Below the pieces are notes generated by a model that worked only from the letters and a program-made list of their open reading frames with translations, was not told the origin of the DNA and did no database searches. A stretch of DNA of 64,000 bases, taken from assembly GCF_018143015.1 (NCBI RefSeq), contig NC_054748.1:10523967-10587966 (forward strand), in the 5' to 3' direction. Below are positions 55,901 through 64,000 of this stretch, piece after piece; position 1 is the first letter of the stretch, and the number at the start of each line of letters is the position of its first letter. A program made the position numbers and the translations under genes. This DNA comes from Lytechinus variegatus. Lineage: Eukaryota > Echinodermata > Echinoidea > Temnopleuroida > Toxopneustidae.

Positions 55901-58900
55901 GATTTTGGATATAGATATTCCTGTAAAATTAATGCTGCCATGGTAACGGCAAATTAAATATCAGACCTATTTCTGAATATCGCCACAGGTAGATTTAAGT
56001 TCAGCACCAATTCATTCGTGGAAATAGCAAGAAGATCGAACCCTACAAAAGCAAACATAATCCTATATAATATCATGACGAGTATCGCACTGATATAAGA
56101 TATGTGCAATATCGATGTAATATTGTGCGCTGTTTATTTTTTTATCAGAAATGCACATCTGATAAAATAATGTGCATCGTTATATTTCGCATATATAACA
56201 TAAAATGATATATATCTTGCATCTTATTTCAGTATTTGTTTTCACTATATGTGACATGACAACAATTATTAAGTATTTATTCGGTTAGCACTAAATCTTG
56301 ACGAAATTGAGCTGCGGAACACAAACATTATACCATTAATAATTTTTACAAACCTCTATTTTGAGTAAATCGCGGTTTTATATTTCCCTGTGCCATATGT
56401 GTGTGTGTAATATTCAAATTTGAAATGCATATTTAGTAGACTTATAATTTGAAATTCTGAATAAAGATAATTTCATATCAAAGATAATCAAAAATATGAT
56501 GATAATCCGTCAAAATATTAAAATGCGTGATTTTCGACAGTCTTTCAGATTTTACGCTAAAAATGACACTTTCACGCAAAAGTGCACTTGGCATCCGCCC
56601 GTTCGCTATTCCTCAGTATTTCCGCAAGACTTTTAGCTGGGATGCAAGGAATTGACAAATTGTGCTATCCAATTAAAAACTCGCTTTATTATGGACTTTT
56701 ACATGTAAATAAAAACTCGCTTTAGTATGTACTTATATACATGTAATTATGTACATAATGTACGGTATTTTCCATTTTTCTTTCAAAATGCGCACATGGT
56801 AAAATGCACATTGTATCCTTTCGGATAACATAAAATGAGATATCTACCATCTTTCTTGAAAATTCTTTTAATATTTGTGGCACTAGGACATTTACTATAC
56901 ATTCGATGGATAAACGCATTTAAATCGAAGAATTTATGTTGCGTAAAAAAACTTCAAACTATTGATAGTTTTCACAAACTTTTATTTCGAGGAAATCGCT
57001 GTTTTATGTTTCCCTGTGCTATATGTGTGTGTGTAATATTCAAATTTGAAATGCATATTTAGTAGACTTATAATTTGAAATTCTGAATAAAAATAATTTC
57101 ATATCAAAGATAATAAAAATATGATGATAAGCCGTCAAAATATCAAAATGCGTGATTTTTGACAGTCTTTCAGATTTTACGCTAAAAATGACACTTTCAC
57201 GCAAAATTGCGCTTGGCATCCGCCGTACGCTATTCCTGGGCATTTTTGCAAAACTTTTAGCTGGGATGCCAAGCATTAGCAAGCATTAACAAATTTTGCC
57301 GTCCAAAGTATAAAAAATCGTTTTGGCCGGTCTACTATAATCCACTGCGCCACAACGCTCCACAAATAACACTATTTGTATCACTATTACCTCTCATCCT
57401 CATATCCTTTTAATTCACTTCAGAAACTAAACCCATCATTGATAAACAATATTAAATAAGCAAGAAATCAAAGTAAAGATAAGAGAAGAATCTATAAAAC
57501 CTACTTTTCAATTTTCAAGTGTGTTCCGATTTTTTCCAACAAAGGGAATGCTTAAGTTTGTTGCAGGGAATTTGAACATGGCCAAATATAATTCTTGAAA
57601 TCACTCCATTTGTTTGGAAGCAGAAAAACACATCATTTCTTATAGCAATCTACACATTGGAAAAACTCATAGATTTTTCACAGATACACATATGCATTAG
57701 ATGATCCATAAATGATCAGAACATACTAAGATAATTATTTTTGCAATCATTCCATTTGTTTGAAAGCAGACATAGCATTCTCTATATTGAAAAAAAAATC
57801 TAAAATCTTTCCAGATACACAATTATAGATGATGAATAAATTGATACAAAACTGAAATTCGCTTGGAGACCATTTCATGAAACAACAAGTCAGTGATTTA
57901 TGCTTGCTATTTGTTATAAGCTACTAAAATTCTTGCACCTGATTGGCTGATTTGTCAGTGAAAATAATGACTTTCTGTTTTATGAAATGCTCCCAATTCT
58001 TATGGAGATACTTACCACTATAGCATCTACTAGAACTAATACAGGTATCTGAAGAAGACACACTTGAACAGCTACAGAACATCCTATCTCCAAACTGAAA
58101 AAAAATGAAAATTTCACATAATGATATACATTGTATTACATTTCATTCAACAAAGGTCTATTTGCTTCCTTCTCAATTCATTTCAGAGGATTGGAACGTT
58201 GTGGCCCAGTGGATAAGTCTCCGGACTTTGAAACAGAGGGTCGTGGGTTCAAATCCCAGCAAATGCGTAATTTCCTTCAGCAAGAAATTTATCCACATTG
58301 TGCTGCACTCAACTCAGGTGAGGTGAATGGGTACCTGGCAGGAATTTATTCATTGAAATGCCATAGCACTGTAAAAGTCCGCGGGCTGAAGCTAGGGTAA
58401 TAATATCCAAGTCCTTTGGAAGCGCATAGAGACGTTATTTATAATGTGTTTTGCGCTGAACAAGAACTGACTATTATTTTTATTATTTGATTGGTTTATT
58501 TAATCTGTATATAAATGCAACTATGTTTATCGATTATGTTTATTAGGTTAGTAATGTGGAACTAATTTGAAAAACTATGCTCATCTCAAAACCATCAACA
58601 GTCAATAGAACTTCTCACCAGTAACAGCCATTAGTAAATTTAGCTTTAGCAAAAATAAATGACTGTTCATGTGACATATTTCAGCTAATCGTTTGATTGG
58701 GATCCATACTGCCATTTCAAAACCACTATTCCTTTTCCATTTCCTTTCCCTTTGTTTTTATTACTGATATTTATCTGTCTACATAAAAAATAATTGAATT
58801 ATTTTTTTCTTAAACCTTTTCTTTTGTAAGAAAAAAAAACTTACCTCAGATTAATATTATTCTTCAGGGCAAACTGGATACCATTAATTATTTCAGGTAA

Positions 58901-61900
58901 GTCTGGAACAACAGCTAATAAAGTTACTCCAATGAATACCTAATATCAAGAAAATTTACAATGTAAATAATAACAATGTGCCTCGGAATAGAATATTTCT
59001 AGATAGATAGATTATTATTAGAAGGACTAAAAGTACTCTCACATTCATTACTCTGTATTAATACACAAATTCAATGCTCATTCATGCAAATTTGATCAAC
59101 AATTAAAAAAAAGTTAGCATAGGAATAATAACAATTAGGAACACAATGTCATTTTGCACTGGTACAGTCATGAAAGAAAAGATGAATATTTTACAGGTTT
59201 ATTACCATTCTTTGCCATAATATGCAATTGCAGGAGCTGTATAATCATGATTTACTTTTTTTTTGGCAAATTTAAAATACATCTAAAAATCTTAAAGTGC
59301 ATTTAACAAATTCATATGAAGATGAAATCTGAATAAAATTGGACTAAATGGCTCACAACCAATTGAAACAAACATTTGAAAATACTTGAAAAAAAATTGT
59401 ACTGTGTTGATTACAGCTCATTAACATATGATTGGATATTATATGAGATAATAGGAAGAAATAAACAGAACAGGTGGGTGTTCATAAAGCTGTTCGTGAG
59501 TTAAGAACGACTGCTGAACCTTTCCTACGTGCAAAATAATCACCAATGAACATAACCCTATCTAGGCCGGGGGGGGGGGGGGGCCTCGGAGGCCCCCCCT
59601 CAACGAATTGCGTGATTTTCGCCGTGCGAAATTTTTTGACCGCGCCGCTCGCTGAGTTTTTACTTTCAAGTCTTGCGCAACTTTTGAGACCAATTTCACG
59701 TCACCCGGGTACGTGGTTCTGGAATTACGCAACATTATGTAAGTGCATGTCAGACCGAAAATTGCTCAAAAACGTGATTTCGTGTACAAAGTCAATGCAA
59801 ATTGTGTTTTCAACCAAACTTCATAAATGTATGATTATTTTTAGTTTTGCTAGTCTAAATTTATTCATGTTATGATTTTTATGATCACAGAGGTGTCCCC
59901 AACAAATTTCATTGAAAAAACAATGAAAAACAAAAGGTCAAAAAACAAAGAAATACATAAGAAATTGCAAAAAACAATATAATACATAAGAAAATGATTT
60001 GATATCACAATTTTTTTCATGTATTCTTGCTAGGACACCACAAAGAGTTTCTATACCAAAAATTAGTACATTTGGAGCTTTATTTAGGGAGTTAGAGGAA
60101 AAAGTATGATTTCGCATACTAATTACGCATAAATTAGCATAATCACTTAATAGCGATTCGCATGAAATAAATTACTATACAATCTTGTAGATTATGTCCC
60201 AGACAACATGCGTGCCAATTTTCGGCGCGATCGTTCGGTCGACGGCCGAGATCTTAGGGGGGGGCCTGGGAGGCCCCCCCCCCCGGCCATAGGAACTCCC
60301 AAAATACCCCGGCCTAGATAGGGTTAATGGTGAGTATCATTTCCCACAAGAAAGGATCACAGTCATTCTTAACTTACGAACAGCTTTATGAAACGGCCCC
60401 CAGACGATTAGCAAGTCAAAAGGTTACTCTGTTTATTGACTACGAACTTTATTTTATGAATTCTTACAGGTTTTATGACAGTTGAACTGGACAAAATGGG
60501 CTGTAAATTCTGCACCACTACCTCTGCACTCAGGGACATCAGTGCTACAGCTATCAGTAGGATAACTGTACTCTTTATCCTACCCCAATGAACATCAGGT
60601 TTACTGTGTGGGTTCGCTGCAAGATGGAGAACATTGTAAGAGTTGGACATTACTAACAATAACATTTGTTTGTTTTATTTCCAGACAAAATTCATAAATA
60701 AAATACAGGCAAGTCAAGAAAATATTGACAAAATCAGAACTGCTGTGGAGTTGCTGCAAGACAGCTGTAAGTACAACGCAATGTCCCGCATTAAACTATT
60801 GCGGAGTCACACCTCCTTGAATAAACACTGCATCAAACAAACCACTGATTGCCCAACCTCAGCTCCGCAGCTTCTCTGGAGCTGCTGCTGGATGTTGGCA
60901 GTATGAAGATGCTTTTATAGATTGAAATGGTTGGGCATAGACGTACAGAGATCATTTACATCATAAGAGGATGGATGGATTGATGGAGATAAATAGATCT
61001 ATACACATTCACGTAGGTAATTCTACCAGAGCAAACTATCCAAGTTCTGCAGAAGCTACAATAGATGGAACTTTAATTTTGAATCCATTCATCCTTATTA
61101 TACAAAAATATCAAGTCTATTTTTGAAATACAATGGATTGTTGACAGAGAAGGAAAGGTGGATATAGAAAGATGAAGATAGAATAAGAAAATTATACATC
61201 AAAAAAACCTACCTTGAGGTGTCCCTGAATGTGAACTGCTCCCCTGAATAATATGTGCGTGAGTCTTGAGAGAGAATATGAGACCGATCACATAGGCCAA
61301 GAAGAGCAAGATAACACAGACATAGACTAACGGACGTAACTTATGGTTCAAGAAATGATCGTCGTCGGTCTTTAAGAAACAAAGAAAAAAATAACTGTAG
61401 TAATTTACATTATAGACCAATATGGTTTTTCTGTTGTTCATTACATCACGTTCTAACTGGAAGGTACATGTACATATCAAATCATAAATTAGTTGCTAAT
61501 TCATTTCATTTACAAAATAAATGATAAAAATGAGAAAAAGAAATACACCATGTACTAATGTTTCCCAGTGGGTGTTTCATAAAGCTGTTCGTAAGACTTT
61601 AAGAACAACTGGTGACCCTTTCTTACGCGCTAAATAATCACCAATGAACATATAATGGTGAACGTCATTTACGACAAGAAAGGATCACCAGTCGTTCTTA
61701 AAGTCACTCTTAACTTACAAACAGCTTTATGAAACGGTGCTCTGTTGTTTTTTTTCTTATTATTTATGTTTCATGAACATGGGCACATGCTGGTTGGAAC
61801 TCATAATGCGTAATAGCACTTCCATTCATTCAATGTATAATAAAAGAGTGGTACAAACAGATGCTCAGTCAAATGTGTCATTGCCAAGAATTAACATGTG

Positions 61901-63350
61901 TCTAGTCAGGAACCTTAGACTAATTGGCAACACCAGGGCCCGGTTGCATAAAATGGTAAAATGGTAACTTGCATGAAATCCTTGATTTTGATTGGCTGTT
62001 GATCACCGTTACCATGGTAGTTACCATTGGATGGCAAAGTTACTGTAAAAGTATTTTTTGTGCAACAGTCCCAGTTGAAATTATGGATACAAGTATTTTG
62101 ACAGACCTGTAGAAATCATGCAATATATTAATAATCATCACTGCAAAAGTCACATAAGTCACTACAATTACTACATGTATTCATCATTTTAGTTTCAAAT
62201 CTATAATTCTGAAGTTATGTATTGCATGTATCCTACTTCAATTGTTTATTTATATGATACTTGTTTGGACTTTGCATATTCCTGTTATGGATAAGAGCAA
62301 GTGAAACTAAAACTTGTGAAGCAAGGAAGATATCCACTTTGGTGGTTTTACAAACCATGCTTTTTTCACTTAAAGTTTGGTCCCACTGCACTTATGCACT
62401 TATGGATGCAGAGATGATTTAAAACCGAAAAGAATCTTGCCATCCGTTGGAAAGCGTTATGTACCCGTTGTGAACTCTTTACATCCGTATTTCATACTCT
62501 CTATATCCATCGAGCATCTGTCCACTGTGTGTTCATTGTTCGCCCATTTTTTCCATGGTCTGGAGCGGATGAAAATGGATGGAGCCACCCCGAAATTTTG
62601 TGTGTCCACTGTATCCGTCATGAGTACGTTTTGTGTCCGTTGGCCGGTGGGACCCGGGCGGTGTTTCACAAAGATTTAAGTATGACTTAGAGTCGCACTT
62701 AAATGCCGAGTTGCGTACGGTATAAAAGGCTTGACCACATTGGTCAGATCGTGCCATGAAGACGAGTACTACTATGTATCTATCAATAAGATCGCGCATT
62801 GTATATCATGTACGCGTCGGCATTTAAGTGCGACTTAAGTCATACTTAAATCTTTGTGAAACACCCCCTAGGCCTTTACTTTGCTTATTTCAAATCACAG
62901 CGAGTCCTTCTTTTGTACATAGTATTTACTACCAATGTAAACAAAACCAAAATGAACCAATATTTCAGGGGGGATTTGTCCAAATCAGATAAAATCCAAT
63001 CTTATCTTGAAAAGTTAACGATTCTTGAATTCATTTATAAGACCAGAGCTGCCAACCTGAATATGATCATTTCAGTATTATAAAAGCTGATAATCAGTAT
63101 TTTGGTGAGGAAATCAGTATTTTTTAAAGAAATACCATAGAACACTACATAAAACTGGAACTTCAGAAATCAGTATTTTGCATGAAACCATCCGTATTCT
63201 TCTCATTTTTCATTACTAAATACAGAAAATCTGTACTACTTGGCAGCTCTGTAAGACAGATATATCTAAACTGAAATGACTCACTAGTTTGTAGACGTAT
63301 GTACAGCCAGAGCACTTCAGTGACGTCTCGTTCGTCGAGTTATAACATGT
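52905..63350 (-). CDS. Ca2+/H+ exchanger of the CAX family, C-terminal half (seven coding exons; 5' part outside window)
   Basis: In transcription order the exons are 63285-63350, 61213-61369, 60468-60616, 58845-58939, 58016-58094, 53344-53452 and 52905-52996. All junctions are GT-AG with matching phases, giving 248 residues and a TAG stop. The family exchanges cytosolic Ca2+ for H+ across organelle or plasma membranes. A Cys-rich, N-glycosylatable loop (CYNSTNETS, CSGCTY) leads to about six membrane helices. The second conserved exchanger repeat is clear: FIGVTLLAVVPDLPEIINGI then SLEIGCSVAVQVCLLQIPVL, keeping the Glu of the acidic motif and the Ser/Gln positions. LHLWSVIISVIIINYIFVDG and GKSDYFQG match the family's last conserved block. 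The N-terminal repeat must lie beyond 64000. The short C-terminus ends DCSILG. Confidence 0.88.
52997..53343 (-). other. CAX intron (last)
   Basis: About 350 bp between the last two exons. It contains a decayed 'aaaacgtatttgtatagcac' phrase resembling SINE or LINE tails. No gene. Confidence 0.5.
53344..53452 (-). CDS. CAX penultimate coding exon
   Basis: Encodes NLGFNLVFNDLHLWSVIISV, IIINYIFVDGKSDYFQ and a split Gly. This is the strongly conserved membrane segment plus the DGKSDYFQG loop. Acceptor TTCTTTAG; donor CAAG|GTAAAT. Confidence 0.9.
53498..53751 (-). mobile_element. tRNA-derived SINE, head A with tail 3, interrupted (main part)
   Basis: On the minus strand: B box GGTTCGAATCCC, body GCGAAATTTCCTTCAGCAAG and CTGCACTCAACCC. 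A third tail type follows, with GGAGCGCC TTGAGCACC and GGATATGTGCGCAATATAAA. The first 25 bp of the head lie at 57338-57363, beyond the inserted 3.6-kb element. Confidence 0.8.
54979..55579. mobile_element. TTAA-flanked palindromic MITE (GGACAAGTCCACC ends) nested in the Harbinger-like element
   Basis: The left end is TTAAAGGACAAGTCCACCCC and the right end GAGGTGGACTTGACCTTTAA, with TTAA as the flanking target. Inner arms match (GAAATAGTGAGTGAGTGACA against its inverse near 55150, and AAGTTATGACATTT against AATGTCATGATAACTT). It is inserted between the inner arms of the host element. Confidence 0.75.
55584..56330. other. Core of the 3.6-kb element
   Basis: About 750 bp without gene. A short GC-rich patch (CCGTCACCTCCACCGGAGAA) lies near 55705. 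No transposase motif was found. Confidence 0.45.
57338..57363 (-). mobile_element. SINE head A, fragment separated by the Harbinger-like insertion
   Basis: Minus-strand GGAGCGTTGTGGCGCAGTGG is the first part of the SINE whose remainder is at 53498-53751. Confidence 0.75.
57364..58015 (-). other. CAX intron, right part
   Basis: AT-rich. 'ATCACTCCATTTGTTTG(G/A)AAGCAGA' occurs twice (57600 and 57748) as a diverged direct repeat of about 150 bp. No gene. Confidence 0.5.
58016..58094 (-). CDS. CAX coding exon (second exchanger repeat, second half)
   Basis: Encodes SLEIGCSVAVQVCLLQIPVL and VLVDAIV, the conserved SxEIGxSxxVQ segment of the exchanger pore. Acceptor TTTTTTTCAG; donor ATAGTG|GTAAGT. 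Confidence 0.92.
58193..58490 (+). mobile_element. tRNA-derived SINE, head A with tail 2
   Basis: Head GAACGTTGTGGCCCAGTGGA, B box GGTTCAAATCCC, the common body and the tail CCAAGTCCTTTGGAAGCGCA with an ATTATT end. Same combination as 21612-21903. It lies antisense in a CAX intron. Confidence 0.85.
58491..58844 (-). other. CAX intron sequence
   Basis: AT-rich; nothing recognised. Confidence 0.5.
58845..58939 (-). CDS. CAX coding exon (second exchanger repeat, acidic motif)
   Basis: Encodes VFIGVTLLAVVPDLPEIING and IQFALKNNINL. The Glu in PDLPEI corresponds to the acidic residue of the c-2 motif of plant and fungal CAX proteins (there GNxAEH). Donor CTGAG|GTAAGT. Confidence 0.92.
58940..59475 (-). 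other. CAX intron sequence
   Basis: AT-rich with no feature recognised. Confidence 0.5.
59476..60400. mobile_element. TTTCATAAAGCTGTTCGTAAG-type MITE split by a TTAA element
   Basis: Bases 59476-59555 and 60324-60400 are the two halves of the MITE that is uninterrupted at 61569-61740: TTCATAAAGCTGTTCGTGAG, AATAATCACCAATGAACATA, then CACAAGAAAGGATCAC and AACTTACGAACAGCTTTATG. The insertion falls in the centre of the MITE. Confidence 0.8.
59556..60323. mobile_element. TTAA piggyBac-type MITE with G/C hairpin ends, nested
   Basis: The ends CCCTATCTAGGCCGGGG and CCCCGGCCTAGATAGGG are inverted. The flanks are TTAA at the right (60324-60327) and ATAA at the left, a one-base decay. GC hairpins (GGCCTCGGAGGCC, GGCCTGGGAGGCC) lie inside the ends. 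The interior is related to 33682-34420 in the opposite direction. Confidence 0.8.
60468..60616 (-). CDS. CAX coding exon
   Basis: Encodes NPHSKPDVHWGRIKSTVILL, IAVALMSLSAEVVVQNLQPI and LSSSTVIKP: a hydrophilic loop, a membrane helix and the SAEVVVQNLQP segment before the second exchanger repeat. Acceptor CCATCTTGCAG; donor AAACCT|GTAAGA. Confidence 0.9.
60617..61212 (-). other. CAX intron sequence
   Basis: About 600 bp; nothing recognised. Confidence 0.5.
61213..61369 (-). CDS. CAX coding exon
   Basis: Encodes TDDDHFLNHKLRPLVYVCVI and LLFLAYVIGLIFSLKTHAHI, then a Ser/Gly-rich loop. The LVYxxAYxxGxxFSLKTH pattern is typical of animal CAX proteins before the cytosolic loop. Donor CAAG|GTAGGT. 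Confidence 0.9.
61569..61740. mobile_element. Intact MITE (TTTCATAAAGCTGTTCGTAAG ends)
   Basis: GGTGTTTCATAAAGCTGTTC and AAACAGCTTTATGAAAC are inverted ends; inner arms share GACTTTAAGAACAACTGGTG / CACCAGTCGTTCTTAAAGTC. It is the reference copy for the split one at 59476-60400 and the half at 46614. Confidence 0.8.
61741..62658 (-). other. CAX intron with a possible GGTCCCAC-ended element
   Basis: TTGGTCCCACTGCAC near 62377 and GGCCGGTGGGACCC near 62641 may be inverted ends of an element of about 270 bp rich in ATCCGT/ACGGAT phrases. 'GGTTGCATAAAATGGTAA' / 'TTACTGTAAAAGTATTTTTTGTGCAAC' at 61942-62066 flank a GATTGGCTGTTGATCACCGT core. No gene. Confidence 0.4.
62659..62869. mobile_element. 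Palindromic MITE (GGTGTTTCACAAAGATTTAAG ends)
   Basis: GTGTTTCACAAAGATTTAAG, TATGACTTAGAGTCGCACTT and AAATGCCGA at the left match the inverted TCGGCATTTAAGTGCGACTT, AAGTCATACTTAAATCTTTG at the right. The arms are about 55 bp. Confidence 0.8.
62870..63284 (-). other. CAX intron sequence
   Basis: AATCAGTATTTT recurs four times at 63090-63180, in a small irregular repeat. No gene. Confidence 0.5.
63285..63350 (-). CDS. CAX coding exon (first one in window)
   Basis: Encodes TCYNSTNETSLKCSGCTYVY and KL, a Cys-containing loop with two N-glycosylation sequons. Acceptor TCTTTTACAG; donor AAACTA|GTGAGT. Phase 0 on both sides. Upstream exons must lie past the window end. Confidence 0.8.
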
Positions 63351-63570
63351 CTGTAAAAGATCACAAAGTTAAATTATGATTCATTTCACTGTTAGGATGA
63401 TTGTTTATTACAGGATGCCATATGAAAGGTTAAAGTTTGATGGGTGGTCTAATGATAGCGTGCTTAACCATGACAACAGACATCCATTCGGTGGATTCAC
63501 AATATGGTGCGCTATCTATCGGTTGCAGCGGACAGGCTGAAATTCGCAATGCATCTTGGGAAAAAGTCAA
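63351..63570 (-). other. CAX intron sequence
   Basis: No recognisable feature. Confidence 0.4.
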
Positions 63571-63815
63571 CTTAATAATAATAATAACGTTTTATTTACC
63601 CAGGGTAGCCACTTCAATTAGGAAACTGCTCTACCAGCGGGCCCTGCATAACATAACATGTTATTATTACCCTTCTCCAGTCTAAATGCTGAGCGCCTAG
63701 CAAGAAGGCAGAAGGTCCCATTTTTATAAGTCTTTGGTATGACTCGGCCGAGGATCGAACCTACGACCTCCCGTTCATGAGGCGGACGCTCTACCGCTGA
63801 GCCACCATGACCGGT
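63571..63815 (-). mobile_element. tRNA-derived SINE, head B with tail 1
   Basis: On the minus strand: TGGTGGCTCAGCGGTAGAGC (A box region), GGTTCGATCCTCGG (B box), a body with GGACCTTCTGCCTTCTTGC, then tail 1 (GCAGGGCCCGCTGG, AGTGGCTACCCTGGGTAAAT) and (ATT)n. The tRNA-like part differs from head A and is closer to a full tRNA. Confidence 0.85.
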
Positions 63816-63910
63816 TAGTTCTCTTGCGCATGCTACAATGTAGTACCTATGGCTAGTACTAAAGTGAATGCATGCATGTGATTATTCAGCGCTGCCCGAC
63901 ACGGCTTGAC

Positions 63911-64000
63911 CAGGGCTCCGTAACACAAAGGTTTGCGATGGATTGCAAATATGAAAGAAGCGCACTGATTGGTCCCTGGTCAGCATTTTACACCAAATGC
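63911..64000. mobile_element. Second copy of the AGGGCTCCGTA MITE, cut by the window end
   Basis: AGGGCTCCGTAACACAAAGG, then GATTGCAAAT and GCACTGATTGG(T)CCC match the element at 27023-27166. Confidence 0.7.

Larger units (their letters stand above)
53752..57337. mobile_element. 3.6-kb Harbinger-like element with compound inverted arms, inserted in a SINE
   Basis: The ends TAGTAGACCGGCCAAA and TTTTGGCCGGTCTACTA are inverted. TAA flanks each side (53749-53751 and 57338-57340), and removing the element restores the SINE head. A 3-bp TWA duplication suits PIF/Harbinger. Each side holds two related units: outer arms (about 53795-54430 and 56660-57300) and inner arms (about 54440-54960 and 56340-56650). 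All share GCATCCCAGCTAA, CACGCAAAA-type and TTTTTAGCGTAAAATCTGAA sequence. No transposase is seen. It sits in a CAX intron. Confidence 0.8.

Noticed and set aside
62377-62679. 100-codon frame in a CAX intron
   Set aside because: No domain is visible, and the region looks like a small inverted-ended element within an intron on the opposite strand.
63571-63815. A functional tRNA gene on the minus strand
   Set aside because: A and B boxes are present, but the tRNA-like part continues into a SINE body and an ATT-repeat tail shared with another SINE, so it is a SINE head.

Overview
The window is animal nuclear DNA, most likely from an echinoderm and probably a sea urchin. The reasons are the intron-rich host genes with GT-AG junctions, abundant short tRNA-derived SINEs, many palindromic DNA-transposon relics, and GCGAGCGCGAAGCGCGAGC-type motifs. 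The organism is inferred from sequence style and was not confirmed by any search.

Two host genes are supported. A plus-strand gene for an FKBP52/FKBP51-type immunophilin (two FKBP domains plus TPR repeats) has nine coding exons between 19274 and 32739. They give an uninterrupted 496-residue protein with every exon phase matching. A minus-strand gene for a Ca2+/H+ exchanger of the CAX family enters from the right edge. Its last seven coding exons lie between 63350 and 52905 and give the C-terminal 248 residues.

Region by region: 1-9700 is a repeat-dense stretch with a degenerate tandem repeat of about 175 bp split by hAT-like insertions that carry clean 8-bp target duplications. 10135-12211 is a hAT-like element filled with GCGAG-type repeats. 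14722-15503 is a near-perfect 782-bp palindrome. 16637-18147 is a long-TIR element with a 9-bp target duplication. 19274-32739 is the FKBP gene, whose second intron carries a 3.9-kb array of 71-bp units. 33682-34420 is a TTAA-flanked element. About 36050-45007 is a LINE split by a whole-looking Ty3/Gypsy LTR element. 45339-46613 is a 69-bp satellite. 46614-52900 is AT-rich DNA with MITEs and SINEs. 52905-63350 is the CAX gene, with a 3.6-kb Harbinger-like element nested in a SINE in one intron.

The most striking observation is the array in FKBP intron 2. Each 71-bp unit is a copy of the last 44 bp of that intron plus the first 27 bp of exon 3. Fifty-five near-copies of the real 3' splice site therefore lie in a row immediately upstream of it, and each acceptor AG is followed directly by GTAA, as in recursive-splicing ratchet sites. 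Two nested higher-order periods (922 bp and 359 bp) show how the array grew.
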